Shown here piece after piece: positions 17,555 to 27,325 of a stretch of 32,364 bases of DNA. The position numbers were made by a program, and so were the translations under genes. Within the stretch, counting starts at the first letter, position 1; every line of letters begins with the position of its first letter. A model generated the notes under the pieces. The model made no database searches. It had not been told where the DNA came from and was given only the letters and a program-made list of their open reading frames with translations. The DNA is from Streptococcus sanguinis (GTDB taxonomy: Bacteria; Bacillota; Bacilli; Lactobacillales; Streptococcaceae): positions 7,511 through 39,874 of the forward strand of contig NZ_RJMM01000017.1 of NCBI RefSeq assembly GCF_003943655.1, given 5' to 3'.

Positions 17555-19685
17555 ACAAACTCTTATGCAGGCTTTGAAATATCTTGCAAGTGCACTTATA
17601 ACCCTGCTTATGATTGGATTCGTGATTGGCTGTTTGGTATTTACCTACTATGCGGTCAAGGCTCCTAAGCTTTCTGAAAAAGACCTAATCGCGACCACAT
17701 CCAGTAAGATTTTTGACAGCAATAACAATTTGATTGCAGACCTAGGCGCTGAAAAGCGGGTCAATGCTGAAACAAGTGAAATTCCTACGGATTTGGTCAA
17801 CGCCATTGTCGCCATTGAAGACCATCGCTTCTTTAATCACCGCGGGGTAGACTTTATTCGGATTGCAGGTGCCCTTGTTAGCAACATCCGCGGAGGTCGC
17901 CAAGGGGGATCAACTCTGACCCAGCAATTGATTAAGCTGTCCTATTTCTCAACCTCTTCTTCGGATGCGACTCTTTCACGTAAAATCCAAGAAGCTTGGC
18001 TGGCCGCACAGCTTGAGCGTAAAGCGACCAAGCAGCAAATATTGACCTATTATGTCAATAAAGTCTACATGTCCAACAGTAACTACGGTATGCAAACAGC
18101 AGCCCGAAGCTACTATGGCAAGGACCTAAAAGACTTGAGCTTACACCAAACAGCTCTACTGGCAGGTATGCCTCAGGCACCTAACCAATATGACCCTTAC
18201 ACTCACCCAGAGGCTGCGACCAACCGCCGTAATCTGGTACTTCGTGAGATGCATGATCTCAAGTACATCACAGATGAGCAGTATGAACAAGCTAAGAATA
18301 CCCCTGTAACCGATGGACTTCAAAGCTTGAAAGCTTCCACTAGCTATCCTGCTTACATGGATAATTATCTTAAGGAAGTAATTGAACAAGTAGAAGAAGA
18401 GACTGGCTACAATGTCCTGACAACTGGTATGGAAGTCTATACAAATGTCAACACTGATGCCCAAAAGAAACTCTGGGATATTTACAACACAGGAGACTAT
18501 GTAGCTTATCCAGATGACGAAATGCAGGTTGCGTCCACTGTTATGGATGTGCAAACTGGTAAAGTCATTGCCCAGCTCGGTTCTCGTAACCAATCTACCA
18601 ACGTATCCTTTGGTACCAACCAAGCTGTTGAAACCAACCGTGATTTCGGTTCAACAATGAAGCCAATCACCGATTATGCTCCAGCTCTGGAAAATGAAGT
18701 CTATACTTCGACAGCTGCTCCTATCACGGATGCTCCATATAACTTCCCGTATTCCAGCACACCAGTCTACAACTGGGATAAGAAATATTATGGCGGGATG
18801 ACGATTCAATACGCTATTCAGGAATCCCGTAACGTTCCTGCCGTGAAAACGCTGGAAGCCGTTGGTTTGGATGAGTCCCTCAAGTTCCTAAATCGTATTG
18901 GGATTAACTATCCTGAAATGTTCTATGTTAATGCCTTTTCAAGTAATACCAGCAAATCCGGCAACGAATACGGAGCCAGCAGTGAAAAAATGGCTGCTGC
19001 CTATGCTGCTTTTGCCAATGGTGGTACTTACTACAAGCCTCAGTATGTCAATCGCGTTGTCTTCAGTGACGGAACGGAGAAGACCTTCTCCAACAATGGT
19101 TCCAAGGCTATGAAGGAAACGACAGCCTACATGATGACCGACATGATGAAAACAGTCTTGCAGTCTGGTACAGGTACAAATGCTGCAATTTCTGGGGTTT
19201 ATCAGGCCGGTAAGACCGGAACCTCCAACTATGCTGACGACGAATTAGCCAAGCTGACCAAGCCTTACTACTACTCTAGCATTGTCACACCAGACGAGCT
19301 CTTCGTTGGTTACACGCCTAAGTATTCAATGGCTGTTTGGACCGGCTACTCTAACCGCCTGACACCAATCCTTGATGACGGGGTTAAGGTTGCAACAGAT
19401 GTCTACCGCGAAATGATGCTTTACCTAGCTCAAGACGGCTCTGCTTCAGAAGATTGGGAAATGCCGGATGGTCTCTACCGCAGTGGCTCTTATGTCTATC
19501 TCAATAGTGGTACTGGCTATAACCGTTACTACAATAACCAGCAGTATTATAACTATTCTAGCTATAGCAGTTACAGTACAGAAGCTAGCTCTGACACATC
19601 AGCTTCCAGTGAGCATTCTGGCGATTCAAACAATAGCTCTTCTAGCCACAATGACTCATCTTCTGGTGATGGTGGAAATGACTAG
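17547..19685 (+). CDS. pbp1A: Bifunctional penicillin-binding protein 1A
   Basis: PBP1A polymerises and cross-links peptidoglycan. The 712-residue protein has one membrane helix at about 11-34. The GT51 glycosyltransferase domain includes the [12 protein letters not shown] motif with catalytic Glu, and GGSTLTQQL. The transpeptidase motifs are intact: STMK with Ser369, SRN with Ser427, and KTGT with Lys556. After about residue 650 there is a Tyr/Asn/Ser-rich stretch, then a Ser/Asp/Gly tail of about 35 residues that is low in complexity and outside the cell. It overlaps recU by 8 bp and ends at a shared bidirectional terminator with pepC. Confidence 0.96.
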   Translation: MNKQTLMQALKYLASALITLLMIGFVIGCLVFTYYAVKAPKLSEKDLIATTSSKIFDSNNNLIADLGAEKRVNAETSEIPTDLVNAIVAIEDHRFFNHRGVDFIRIAGALVSNIRGGRQGGSTLTQQLIKLSYFSTSSSDATLSRKIQEAWLAAQLERKATKQQILTYYVNKVYMSNSNYGMQTAARSYYGKDLKDLSLHQTALLAGMPQAPNQYDPYTHPEAATNRRNLVLREMHDLKYITDEQYEQAKNTPVTDGLQSLKASTSYPAYMDNYLKEVIEQVEEETGYNVLTTGMEVYTNVNTDAQKKLWDIYNTGDYVAYPDDEMQVASTVMDVQTGKVIAQLGSRNQSTNVSFGTNQAVETNRDFGSTMKPITDYAPALENEVYTSTAAPITDAPYNFPYSSTPVYNWDKKYYGGMTIQYAIQESRNVPAVKTLEAVGLDESLKFLNRIGINYPEMFYVNAFSSNTSKSGNEYGASSEKMAAAYAAFANGGTYYKPQYVNRVVFSDGTEKTFSNNGSKAMKETTAYMMTDMMKTVLQSGTGTNAAISGVYQAGKTGTSNYADDELAKLTKPYYYSSIVTPDELFVGYTPKYSMAVWTGYSNRLTPILDDGVKVATDVYREMMLYLAQDGSASEDWEMPDGLYRSGSYVYLNSGTGYNRYYNNQQYYNYSSYSSYSTEASSDTSASSEHSGDSNNSSSSHNDSSSGDGGND

Positions 19686-19710
19686 AGAGACGAAGATTAG
19701 AATACAAACT

Positions 19711-19745
19711 AAAAGAGTAAGAATTTTTCATTCTTACTCTTTTCT
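19711..19745. terminator. Bidirectional terminator between pbp1A and pepC
   Basis: A 14-bp perfect stem pairs 19711-19724 with 19730-19743 around a TTTTC loop, with A and T tracts on the two sides. The flanking genes converge on it, so it can serve both. Confidence 0.9.
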
Positions 19746-19762
19746 TACTCTCTCATCAAAGC

Positions 19763-21097
19763 TTACTTTGCCAAAGCCCCCATGGGATCCCAAGGAGCCA
19801 AGACAATAGGCTCTGCTTCATAAGCAGCTAATTCTGCTGCTGTCAGAAATTCTTTACGAACGACGATTTGATAGGTATATTCGTCCATCCAAGCGTCAGA
19901 GGCTACGAAATACCCCTTGTTACCAACCTTTTCACCCCAAGAGTTTTCGACCTTCCATTTCTTAGCCTTGCCATTCTCATCTAAGTCTACCCCTGTCAAG
20001 ACCATGGCGTGGGTCATGAGGCTTTCGCTATAGTCCAAGCGACCAGCCTTGTCCTGAGTTAGTTGAATATCCATGCTAGCAGAGAAATCGTGCATCCCTT
20101 CTGCCATAACACCGGCCTTACGATTGCTAGACTGAGCAACATCCGAGCCAAACCAAACGGTCTCACCAGCCTGCATTTGCGCAATAGCCAGCTCTTTTAG
20201 CCGATCCATTTCAACATTCAAATAACGGACTGGCTTGCTGCCAACGACATTTCCCAACATCTCGACTGTATAGGACCGACCATAAGGCTTGTCTGCAGTC
20301 GGCGCATTGATGATAGAAACATAGTCATCTAGCTTAAGATTGACATATTTTTGATAAAAGGTCTGTGGTGTCAATCCTCTCTCACTATGGAAATGATTAT
20401 CCTTATCTCGATAAGAAAAGTCAAACTGGAGAGGTGGCAAGCCTAAATTCATAGCTAGGAAGTTAAAGACTTCTTGGAGGAGCTCTTCTTTCTTAGCCTG
20501 AAGTTCTGCCAAGTCTGCTCCTTCTACCACTAATTCTCGCAAAATCTGCGCATCCTGGCGCAAGAGCTTATTGAGAATCTGATTGAGCTCGCGACTGTCA
20601 CTGGAAGAGATTGACTCTGGATAGACGGACTTAGGCACGACGCCGTATTTCTCAAAAAGCGCCACGACCATATCCCATTGACCACCATCCTGCTGAGGCG
20701 TATCTAAGAGAAACTTGACCTTACGGCTAGTCAATTCTTGGTCAGCCGTCGCAATCACCTGCTCTAAGAACCAGTTGGATTTTTCATATTTATCCCAAAA
20801 GAAGGTATGGGCTTGAGATAGCTCAAAATCCTCCAGTTGGAAACCAGCAATCACCTTGTGGCGGAAGGTATTAAGAGCTGCAAACATCCAACAGCGCCCT
20901 GAAGCTTTCTGGTCACTGACCTTATCTTTCGTGAGATCTAGTGAAAAAACTGGTGTATTTTCCACGGCAGCGCTTCGCTTCTCCAAAGAAGTCAAAAGGC
21001 CATTGTGACTGATAGCATTTTCCATTGCTGCAAACTTGGGATTGGCCTCATAAGCAGCATACAGCTTATCTGTAAAATTTTGTTCTAACGAATGCAT
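19763..21097 (-). CDS. pepC: Aminopeptidase C (bleomycin hydrolase family, C1B)
   Basis: PepC is a cytoplasmic cysteine aminopeptidase that finishes peptide breakdown. The 444-residue protein has the papain-like catalytic Cys69 in KASGRCWMFAALNTF, the His in SLMTHAMVLTGVD and the Asn in KVENSWGEKVG. The C-terminal residues after YEAEPIVLAPWDPMG form the tail that blocks the active-site channel in this family. The ATG at 21097 is chosen over an upstream in-frame ATG because AAGGAGG precedes it. Two -10-like hexamers lie at 21113-21118 and 21124-21129 on the minus strand. Confidence 0.96.
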   Translation of the reverse strand: MHSLEQNFTDKLYAAYEANPKFAAMENAISHNGLLTSLEKRSAAVENTPVFSLDLTKDKVSDQKASGRCWMFAALNTFRHKVIAGFQLEDFELSQAHTFFWDKYEKSNWFLEQVIATADQELTSRKVKFLLDTPQQDGGQWDMVVALFEKYGVVPKSVYPESISSSDSRELNQILNKLLRQDAQILRELVVEGADLAELQAKKEELLQEVFNFLAMNLGLPPLQFDFSYRDKDNHFHSERGLTPQTFYQKYVNLKLDDYVSIINAPTADKPYGRSYTVEMLGNVVGSKPVRYLNVEMDRLKELAIAQMQAGETVWFGSDVAQSSNRKAGVMAEGMHDFSASMDIQLTQDKAGRLDYSESLMTHAMVLTGVDLDENGKAKKWKVENSWGEKVGNKGYFVASDAWMDEYTYQIVVRKEFLTAAELAAYEAEPIVLAPWDPMGALAK

Positions 21098-21112
21098 AGA
21101 ATCCTCCTTGTC

Positions 21113-21129
21113 ATTATACATCTATTATA
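21113..21129 (-). promoter_or_regulatory. Overlapping -10 candidates for pepC
   Basis: Two TATAAT hexamers stand 5 bp apart on the minus strand, at 21118-21113 and 21129-21124. Neither has a clear -35. The downstream one would leave only a very short leader, so the upstream one is the likelier promoter. Confidence 0.4.
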
Positions 21130-21153
21130 GAACTTTAAAAAAGGAGCGCAAGT

Positions 21154-21186
21154 AAAAAGGCTGGACAAGAGAGTCCTAGCCTTTTT
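21154..21186 (-). terminator. Terminator after the GNAT gene, overlapping its stop
   Basis: A 13-bp stem with one bulge or mismatch pairs 21154-21166 with 21173-21186, loop of 6. On the minus strand it ends in TTTTT. It includes the stop codon of the acetyltransferase gene and ends the pncB-nadE-GNAT unit. Confidence 0.85.
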
Positions 21187-21736
21187 CTAAATCGGATTTT
21201 AGGATTCCATAGACGGAAAAATCTTTGACTTGTCCTTTATGAAATACAGCCTGACGGAAAGTGCCTTCGTAGCTCATGCCAGCTTTGGCCATGACACGCC
21301 CAGAAGCTGCATTGGCTGTTACAAATCTTGCTGTGACACGATTGAAACCTGCGTCTTGCAAGAGGTTGTTCAAAACAGCTTTCAAAGCTTCTGTCATCAA
21401 TCCTTGTCCCCAATAGTCTTTACTTAAAATATAACCGACCTCGCAAGCATTGACTGCCTCATCCATGTCCACCACACTGATGTCCCCAATGACAGAATCA
21501 GGTTTTTCCTTCAGGCAGATGGCCCACTTGTAAAAATCCATGTTTTGATAATTCTCAACCCAGCGAGCAATAGACTGTCGGGTGACTTCAGGACTCTTAT
21601 GAGCATCCCAGGTCACATGCAGCAAATTATCCCGACGAGAAGCCCAGTTGTCATACATAGCTTGTGCATCCGTTTCCAGAAAAGGTCTTAGCAAAAGACG
21701 TTTGGTTTCAATGGACTGTGTACCTATCTTTTTCAT
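21176..21736 (-). CDS. GNAT-family N-acetyltransferase (RimJ/RimL-like)
   Basis: The 186-residue protein starts with ETKRLLLRPF, typical of the RimJ/RimL branch of GNAT enzymes. It carries the acetyl-CoA pyrophosphate-binding motif GYILSKDYWGQGLMTEAL near residue 117, with the Gln-x-Gly-x-Gly/Ala-type turn. The C-terminal NAASGRVMAKAGMSYEGTFR is the usual motif B. Such proteins acetylate protein N-termini, antibiotics or small amines; the substrate cannot be told here. It sits 47 bp after nadE with GAGGAAG before the start and no clear promoter, so it is probably co-transcribed with the NAD salvage genes. Confidence 0.85.
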   Translation of the reverse strand: MKKIGTQSIETKRLLLRPFLETDAQAMYDNWASRRDNLLHVTWDAHKSPEVTRQSIARWVENYQNMDFYKWAICLKEKPDSVIGDISVVDMDEAVNACEVGYILSKDYWGQGLMTEALKAVLNNLLQDAGFNRVTARFVTANAASGRVMAKAGMSYEGTFRQAVFHKGQVKDFSVYGILKSDLEKG

Positions 21737-21783
21737 AGCTTCCTCGTTTCTTGGCTCAGACTAAAAAGATTCGATAGAGATTT

Positions 21784-22608
21784 TCACTTCCAAAATTCGT
21801 CAAAAATTGTAATTGGCAAATGGCGTTTGTGCTGACCTTTATGCCACCAAGATTCGATAGTTTCTTGGGCTTGGGTTGAAACGGACTTACCTTCAAGATA
21901 ATCATCAATTTCATTATAGGTCACTCCCAGAGCGACTTCATCCGCAATCCCAGGTTTTTCTTCTTCCAAGTCAGCCGTCGGCACCTTTTCATAGAGAGCC
22001 GGATCCGCTCCTAAGGCGGCCAAAAGCTGCTTGCCTTGACGCTTATTGAGACGGTAAAGTGGTAAGATATCTGCTCCTCCATCACCAAACTTAGTGAAAA
22101 AGGCCGTGACATTTTCTGCTGCATGATCCGTCCCAATGACAGCCCCGCTGTAAGAACCGGCCAGAGCATACTGGGCAATCATACGACTGCGCGCCTTGAT
22201 ATTACCCTTGTTAAAATCAGAGACTTTGGCACCTGTTGCCTCCACAGCCTTTGTCATAGCATCGGCGGATTCCTTGATATTGACTGTCAGACTAACATCA
22301 GGCTGGATAAAAGCCAGAGCCTTTTGCGCATCATCTTCATCTGCCTGGACACCATAAGGCAGGCGGACAGCGATAAAGCGATAGCCATCATCTACAGTTT
22401 CAGCCCGCATTTCTTCTACAGCCATCTGAGCTAAGCGGCCAGCCAAAGTAGAATCCTGACCACCAGAAATTCCCAGAACATAACTTTTCAAAAAAGGGTG
22501 CTTCCTCAGATAGGCCTTGAGAAAGTCTATCGACTTGCGGATTTCTTCCTCCGGATTTATGACTGGTTTGACGCCCAATTGAGCGATGATTTCCTCTTGT
22601 AGACTCAT
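21784..22608 (-). CDS. nadE: NH3-dependent NAD+ synthetase
   Basis: NadE amidates nicotinate adenine dinucleotide to NAD with ATP and ammonia. The 274-residue length is that of the ammonia-dependent form without a glutaminase domain. The ATP pyrophosphatase P-loop is [10 protein letters not shown] near residue 45. [34 protein letters not shown] carries the deamido-NAD site (quoted in pieces: [15 protein letters not shown], then FGDGGAD and [10 protein letters not shown]). The start overlaps the pncB stop as ATGA, so the two enzymes of nicotinate salvage are coupled. Confidence 0.95.
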   Translation of the reverse strand: MSLQEEIIAQLGVKPVINPEEEIRKSIDFLKAYLRKHPFLKSYVLGISGGQDSTLAGRLAQMAVEEMRAETVDDGYRFIAVRLPYGVQADEDDAQKALAFIQPDVSLTVNIKESADAMTKAVEATGAKVSDFNKGNIKARSRMIAQYALAGSYSGAVIGTDHAAENVTAFFTKFGDGGADILPLYRLNKRQGKQLLAALGADPALYEKVPTADLEEEKPGIADEVALGVTYNEIDDYLEGKSVSTQAQETIESWWHKGQHKRHLPITIFDEFWK

Positions 22609-24065
22609 TTTTCTGCTCCTGTCTGGTAGGCTTTCTTGCGCATCTGGTCAATTAAGTCCATCTTATCCTGCCAGATATCTCGAGCCAAGTCAACTGGATA
22701 ATCCTGTGGATTGAGAACTCGTTTGTACTCGTCCCAAAGTTTATCAAATTCCTTACGGGCATAGGCTTGGATCTCAGTTAAAGTCGGCTGATTATAAACC
22801 AAATTCCCTTCTTGGAAAATGTCCACCAAAAGCGGTACGGCATCAAAATTTTTGACCGTTTTATTGATGTAGGTATAGGTCGGATGGAACATTTCCAGCT
22901 CTTCCAAACCATTGACATCAAGGCCGTCATAGGTAATGTAGTCTCCCTCGGACTTCCCTTTTTCGCGACTGGTAATGCGCCAAACCTGCTTCTTACCTGG
23001 GGTCGAAACTTTTTCGGCATTATTGGACAACTTGATGGTATTGCGTAATTCTCCAGTCTCATCTTCAATAGCAACAATCTTATATACTGCTCCTAAAGCC
23101 GGCTGGTCATAGGCCGTAATGAGCTTGGTTCCCACACCCCAGACATCAATCTTAGCCTTTTGCATTTTCAAGTTGAGAATGGTATTTTCATCCAGATCAT
23201 TGGACGCATAAATCTTAGCATCAGGAAAACCAGCTTCATCTAATTGCTGCCGAACTTTCTTAGAAATATAGGCTAGGTCTCCCGAATCAATGCGGACACC
23301 CAGAAACTTAATCTTGTCTCCTAGCTCACGCGCCACCCGAATGGCTGCCGGAACACCTAGACGCAATGTATCGTAGGTATCTACTAGGAAAACACAGTTA
23401 TGATGAGTCTCAGCATAAGCTTTAAAGGCATCATAATCATTTCCATAGACTTGAACGAGAGCATGGGCATGGGTTCCCAAGACTGGGATATCAAAGAGCT
23501 TGCCAGCCCGAACATTGCTGGTTCCATTCGCTCCGCCAATCACCGCAGCCCTAGTCCCCCAAATAGCAGCATCCATTTCTTGGGCACGGCGAGTTCCAAA
23601 CTCCATCAAAGGCTCATCTTCGATAACAGAGCGGATACGAGCTGCCTTGGTGGCAATCAGCGTCTGAAAATTAACGATATTGAGAATAGCAGTCTCAACC
23701 AGCTGACACTGAGCCAGTGGACCTTCTACCTGCACAATTGGCTCATTGGCAAAAACCAAATCACCTTCCTGAACAGACCTTACGGTCAGGCTCATCTTGA
23801 GATTTCGCAAATAATCCAGAAACTCTCCGTGATAGCCCAGGGTTTGCAAATAATCTAAATCGCTCTGGCTGAACGTCAGATTATTGAGATAGGAAATAAT
23901 TCTTTCCAAGCCCGCAAAGACCGCGTAGCCGTTATTAAAAGGATTCTTACGGAAAAAAACTTCAAAAACCGCATGCTTGTTGTGAATATTTTGCTTGAAA
24001 TAAACCTGCATCATGTTGATTTGGTACAAATCAGTGTGTAGAGTTAAACTATCATCTGGGTACAT
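22605..24065 (-). CDS. pncB: Nicotinate phosphoribosyltransferase
   Basis: PncB joins nicotinate and PRPP to make nicotinate mononucleotide. The 486-residue protein begins [16 protein letters not shown] and carries [35 protein letters not shown] and [13 protein letters not shown], all typical of the family. AAAGGAG stands before the ATG. It overlaps nadE by 4 bp. Together they turn imported nicotinate into NAD, apart from the adenylyltransferase NadD, which is not in the window; this suits streptococci that lack de novo NAD synthesis. Confidence 0.96.
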   Translation of the reverse strand: MYPDDSLTLHTDLYQINMMQVYFKQNIHNKHAVFEVFFRKNPFNNGYAVFAGLERIISYLNNLTFSQSDLDYLQTLGYHGEFLDYLRNLKMSLTVRSVQEGDLVFANEPIVQVEGPLAQCQLVETAILNIVNFQTLIATKAARIRSVIEDEPLMEFGTRRAQEMDAAIWGTRAAVIGGANGTSNVRAGKLFDIPVLGTHAHALVQVYGNDYDAFKAYAETHHNCVFLVDTYDTLRLGVPAAIRVARELGDKIKFLGVRIDSGDLAYISKKVRQQLDEAGFPDAKIYASNDLDENTILNLKMQKAKIDVWGVGTKLITAYDQPALGAVYKIVAIEDETGELRNTIKLSNNAEKVSTPGKKQVWRITSREKGKSEGDYITYDGLDVNGLEELEMFHPTYTYINKTVKNFDAVPLLVDIFQEGNLVYNQPTLTEIQAYARKEFDKLWDEYKRVLNPQDYPVDLARDIWQDKMDLIDQMRKKAYQTGAEK

Positions 24066-24095
24066 CTTCTTGCTCCTTTACGCTAGATACCTTTT

Positions 24096-24104
24096 ATTAT
24101 ATCA
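24096..24104 (-). promoter_or_regulatory. Extended -10 promoter of pncB-nadE
   Basis: On the minus strand TGATATAAT, a perfect extended -10, just past the trxB terminator and about 30 bp from the pncB ATG. No -35 at the proper distance. Confidence 0.6.
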
Positions 24105-24111
24105 TAATTCC

Positions 24112-24166
24112 AAAAAAGCTAAGCAAATCCTGTCAACTCACTTGAATAGACACACTTGCTTAGCTT
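24112..24166 (-). terminator. Terminator after trxB with a large loop
   Basis: An 11-bp perfect stem pairs 24116-24126 with 24156-24166 around a loop of about 29 nt; on the minus strand it is followed by six T. It lies 13 bp after the trxB stop and 8 bp before the pncB -10. Confidence 0.7.
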
Positions 24167-24178
24167 ATATTTTTATGC

Positions 24179-25087
24179 TTACTCTGTAAGATATTTGTAG
24201 GCTTCCTGACTGGCAATGGCACCATCGCCAACAGCCGTCGTAATCTGGCGCAGGTCTTTCTGGCGAACATCACCAACAGCGTAAATACCGGCTACTGACG
24301 TTTTCATCTGATGATCCGTCAGAATCCAGCCAGCCTCATCAGTGATACCCAAGTCCGCAGCAAATTCACTAACTGGATCCAGGCCGACATAGATAAAGAT
24401 GCCACCAAAATCTGCTTGGCTAGTTTCACCTGTCTTGACATTCTTGAAGGTTACGCCAGTCACTTTACGCTCATCACCATGGATGCTTTCCACCACAGAA
24501 TCCCAGACAAAGCGAATCTTTTCGTTGGCAAAGGCGCGATCCTGCAGCACTTTTTGTGCTCGCAGCTCATCACGACGGTGAACAATGGTCACACTTTTTG
24601 CAAAACGCGTCAGAAAAATAGCTTCCTCTACCGCTGAGTCACCACCACCGACAACCAACAGGTCTTCATTACGGAAGAAGGCGCCGTCACAGACCGCACA
24701 GTAGGAAACCCCGCGGCTGTTGTAGTCTTCCTCGCCAGGAACCCCCAGATGACGATGATTAGCACCAGAAGCAACGATGACTGTTTTAGCTTCAAAACGC
24801 TCATCTTCTGTGATGATTTCCTTAAAATCGCCCCGATCTTCAATTTTTTCTACTAGGCCAAAGAGATGTTCTACCCCTAGATTCTCAAGAGGCTCAAACA
24901 TTTTCTCTGCTAGCTCTGGACCGCTGATATTGGCATAGCCTGGGTAGTTTTCAATGTCAGCAGTATTGTTCATCTGACCGCCAGGAATACCACGCTCCAG
25001 CAGGGCAACTTTTAGGTTACTGCGGGCTGCATAGAGGGCAGCTGTCATGCCGGCAGGCCCAGCTCCAATAATAATTGTATCGTACAT
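24179..25087 (-). CDS. trxB: Thioredoxin reductase
   Basis: TrxB is an FAD enzyme that reduces thioredoxin with NADPH. The 302-residue protein has the FAD motif IIGAGPAGMTAALYA at the N-terminus, the redox-active Cys130-x-x-Cys133 in YCAVCDGAFF, and the NADPH-binding VVGGGDSAVEEA. The C-terminal FAD motif is IYAVGDVRQKDLRQITTAVG. Length is close to the family norm. It follows the small DUF4059 gene by 65 bp and is ended by its own terminator. Confidence 0.95.
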   Translation of the reverse strand: MYDTIIIGAGPAGMTAALYAARSNLKVALLERGIPGGQMNNTADIENYPGYANISGPELAEKMFEPLENLGVEHLFGLVEKIEDRGDFKEIITEDERFEAKTVIVASGANHRHLGVPGEEDYNSRGVSYCAVCDGAFFRNEDLLVVGGGDSAVEEAIFLTRFAKSVTIVHRRDELRAQKVLQDRAFANEKIRFVWDSVVESIHGDERKVTGVTFKNVKTGETSQADFGGIFIYVGLDPVSEFAADLGITDEAGWILTDHQMKTSVAGIYAVGDVRQKDLRQITTAVGDGAIASQEAYKYLTE

Positions 25088-25152
25088 AACTCTTCTTTCT
25101 CCTTGTTGTAACTAGAATTATTCTAACAACTTTTCTACAGTTTTACAAGCAT

Positions 25153-25377
25153 TTAAGCTTTTAGGACAATGAGCAAGCCCAGCGTCGCAAAAGACAGGAC
25201 TGGAATCGTCATAATGACAATCAGAAGGACATCGTACAGATGACTCTGGCGCTCCTTGGCTGTCTTGTCCTTGCGGCGAATCATCCGCAGTCCAATCCAT
25301 AAACCCGCAATGATCCCTACACCGACTGCTGTATAAAGCAAGCTCTCGATATAAAGTGCAAATATTTGATCTAACAT
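25153..25377 (-). CDS. Small two-pass membrane protein, DUF4059 family
   Basis: The 74-residue protein has two hydrophobic helices, at about residues 7-30 and 48-72, joined by a short basic loop with RMIRRKDKTAKERQ. This places the loop in the cytoplasm. It matches the streptococcal DUF4059 family that stands between an amino acid ABC transporter and trxB. Function is unknown to me. GAGGAG precedes the ATG, which supports real translation. It may be co-transcribed with trxB. Confidence 0.82.
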   Translation of the reverse strand: MLDQIFALYIESLLYTAVGVGIIAGLWIGLRMIRRKDKTAKERQSHLYDVLLIVIMTIPVLSFATLGLLIVLKA

Positions 25378-25493
25378 GTCAACTCCTCAAAGGTCAATCA
25401 GCCTTATTCTACAAAAATAAGAACAACTCCAAACCTAACCGTTAGCATAAAACACCAACTAGATAAGAAAGTTTGCTCCACAGTATGCTGAGA

Positions 25494-25527
25494 CTGAAAA
25501 CAAACTCAGCTGGTCTAGCCAACTGAG
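25494..25527 (-). terminator. Terminator after the ABC transporter genes
   Basis: A 9-bp stem pairs 25505-25513 with 25519-25527 (one G-U-type mismatch) around CTAGA; on the minus strand TTTGTTTTC follows. It lies 21 bp past the ATPase stop. Confidence 0.65.
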
Positions 25528-25547
25528 CCTTCACTGTCTCTATTATA

Positions 25548-26291
25548 TCAAATATAGGTTCGTTTGTAACTAGCAAAAAATTCCTTGGTTCTTTCTTCCT
25601 TTGGATGATGGATAATCTCATCTGGTGTCCCAGACTCTATGATTTTCCCCTTGTCCAAAAAGAGCACCCTGTCAGCCACCTGAGCGACAAAGGACATATC
25701 ATGACTGACCAGAATCATGGTTTGGCCAGACTTGGCTGCATCAGCGATCGATTTCTCTACTTCTCCGACTAACTCGGGATCCAAGGCCGAGGTCGGCTCG
25801 TCTAGCAAAAGAACATCTGGATTCATAGCCAAAGCCCTTGCCAAGGCCACCCGCTGCTTCTGACCGCCTGACAGATGTCTAGGATAGTGATTTTCTCGGT
25901 CTGACAAGCCAACCTTTGCTAACTCTTCCTTGGCTAGCTTAGTCGCTTCTTGGTCTGACAGTTTCTTAACAACCAACAGACCTTCCTTGACATTTTCCAG
26001 AGCAGTCCGGCGGGAAAAGAGGTTAAACTGCTGAAAGACCATGGCTAGCTTGCGGCGCAGCAGCAAAATCTCATCTTTGGAAATCCTTGAAAAATCCACT
26101 TTGAAGCCGTCGATAGTAATCTTTCCGCTGTCAGGCTGTTCCAGATAGTTGAGGCTGCGGAGAAAGGTTGACTTCCCAGCACCAGAAGAGCCAATCAAAG
26201 CTACCACTTCGCCTTTTTGAATTTCCAAACTGAGATCATCCAGAACCTTTTGACCTGAAAAAGTCTTACTTAAATGTGAAATATTAATCAT
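25548..26291 (-). CDS. tcyC: Polar amino acid ABC transporter ATPase (TcyC-like)
   Basis: This is the cytoplasmic ATP-binding subunit of a polar amino acid importer. The 247-residue protein has Walker A GSSGAGKST, a Q-loop VFQQFNLF, signature LSGGQKQRVALARA, Walker B VLLLDEPTSALDPE and the H-loop SHD. It is the typical PAAT-family size. Its ATG overlaps the permease stop by one base (TGATG). Transporter genes in this position, upstream of DUF4059 and trxB, are as I recall the cystine importer tcyABC in S. mutans; the substrate here is inferred from that and from trxB nearby. Glutamine or another polar amino acid is possible. Confidence 0.78.
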   Translation of the reverse strand: MINISHLSKTFSGQKVLDDLSLEIQKGEVVALIGSSGAGKSTFLRSLNYLEQPDSGKITIDGFKVDFSRISKDEILLLRRKLAMVFQQFNLFSRRTALENVKEGLLVVKKLSDQEATKLAKEELAKVGLSDRENHYPRHLSGGQKQRVALARALAMNPDVLLLDEPTSALDPELVGEVEKSIADAAKSGQTMILVSHDMSFVAQVADRVLFLDKGKIIESGTPDEIIHHPKEERTKEFFASYKRTYI

Positions 26292-27100
26292 CAGATTCCT
26301 TCTCCTTCTGCTTGCTGAAGCGATTCAAATTTATCCGGCTGCTTGATATCCATCATCTTTTCGATCCAGCGGCCAAGTTGCTCAATGAGAATATTGACTG
26401 CCCAATAAATCAGCGACACCGAGATAAAACGCTCAAAATAACGGTAGTCTGCCCCTGCGATAGCCTGCGCCTTGGCAAAAATTTCCACTACACCAGCACT
26501 AAAAGCCAGAGAAGTCCCCTTGGTCAAGCCAATCAGGGAATTAATCAGACTAGGCGTCGCTACCACTGCTGCATTGGGGATAATGACACGCATATAAACC
26601 TGCTTATTGGTCATCCCTAAGCTACGTGCAGCCTCGATTTCTCCCGGATCTACGGACAAGATTGCTGCCCGGATGGTCTCACTGGCATAAGCCGCTTCGT
26701 TGAAAGCAAAGGCAACAATCGCAAAGACAGACGCTGGAATCTCGTTGATATTAAAGCTTGTGCCATACTGCTGATTGATAGCCTTGAGCAACAAAGGAAT
26801 CCCAAAATAGGTCAGCATGAGCTGGACCAGCAGAGGCGTTCCTCTCAGAAAGCTGACAAAGAAAGCCTGAATCGGATACAAGACTTTAACCCGATTAATC
26901 TTGACGACTGCAAAAACCATGGCAAGCAGAATACCAAAGACTGCACCACCCACCGTCAAAAGAAGGGTGATGGGCAGATTTTGCAAAATGCCCGGAATGG
27001 CCTCAAAAACAGCCCTTAAACTAAATAATTTACCATTTGGAATGATCTTGAGAAACTCCTCATACCAACCAGTTGTCAGAAGATAAGTTGTAACCACCAT
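26291..27100 (-). CDS. tcyB: Polar amino acid ABC transporter permease (TcyB-like)
   Basis: This is the membrane subunit that partners the ATPase next door. The 269-residue protein has several membrane helices and the EAA loop EAARSLGMTNKQVYMRVIIP that docks the ATPase. The HisMQ-type start LPITLLLTVGGAVFGILLA follows a soluble N-terminal stretch. The ATG at 27100 is chosen because GAAAAGGAAG stands just before it; an upstream in-frame ATG at 27151 would add a peptide running through the Shine-Dalgarno and overlapping the promoter. No periplasmic-type binding protein gene is next to it, and it is not fused to one. Confidence 0.8.
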   Translation of the reverse strand: MVVTTYLLTTGWYEEFLKIIPNGKLFSLRAVFEAIPGILQNLPITLLLTVGGAVFGILLAMVFAVVKINRVKVLYPIQAFFVSFLRGTPLLVQLMLTYFGIPLLLKAINQQYGTSFNINEIPASVFAIVAFAFNEAAYASETIRAAILSVDPGEIEAARSLGMTNKQVYMRVIIPNAAVVATPSLINSLIGLTKGTSLAFSAGVVEIFAKAQAIAGADYRYFERFISVSLIYWAVNILIEQLGRWIEKMMDIKQPDKFESLQQAEGEGI

Positions 27101-27128
27101 TATTACTTCCTTTTCTTGATAATGAAAT

Positions 27129-27156
27129 ATTTTAACATAAATCTGGAACAAAACAA
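27129..27156 (-). promoter_or_regulatory. Candidate promoter of tcyBC
   Basis: On the minus strand TTGTTT (27156-27151), 16-bp spacer, TAAAAT (27134-27129) with TGn extension, about 28 bp before the permease ATG. Confidence 0.5.
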
Positions 27157-27212
27157 AGAATTTGCTCCACTTGGACTAGCAAGCTACGGCCTTTTTGATA
27201 ATTAAAATATGA

Positions 27213-27256
27213 GCGGTCTGTCCAAATATCCTGTAGCCAAATACCAAATAGACCGC
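27213..27256 (-). repeat. Inverted repeat upstream of tcyBC
   Basis: GCGGTCT at 27213-27219 and AGACCGC at 27250-27256 form a perfect 7-bp stem with a 30-nt loop, about 60 bp upstream of the candidate -35. No T tract follows, so it is not an obvious terminator; role unknown. Confidence 0.4.
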
Positions 27257-27268
27257 ATTAAGCCCAAT

Positions 27269-27299
27269 ATAAAAATAGACTAGTTTCACTAGTCTATCA
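27269..27299 (-). terminator. Terminator downstream of cshB
   Basis: A perfect 10-bp stem pairs 27275-27284 with 27288-27297 around a 3-nt loop. On the minus strand TTTTTATAT follows. It lies about 60 bp past the cshB stop. Confidence 0.8.
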
Positions 27300-27325
27300 T
27301 ATCTATCTCACAAAGACTAATATAT

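Noticed and set aside
24131..24136. TTGACA on the minus strand as -35 for pncB
   Set aside because: It is 29 bp from the TATAAT at 24096-24101, far beyond a working spacer, and lies in the loop of the trxB terminator.
27100..27151. Longer tcyB start at 27151
   Set aside because: It would place the Shine-Dalgarno of the ATG at 27100 inside the coding region and overlap the -10; the added residues do not look like the family N-terminus.
27152..27268. T-box or SAM-type riboswitch upstream of tcyBC
   Set aside because: No T-box core sequence and no S-box consensus could be found; only simple inverted repeats are present.
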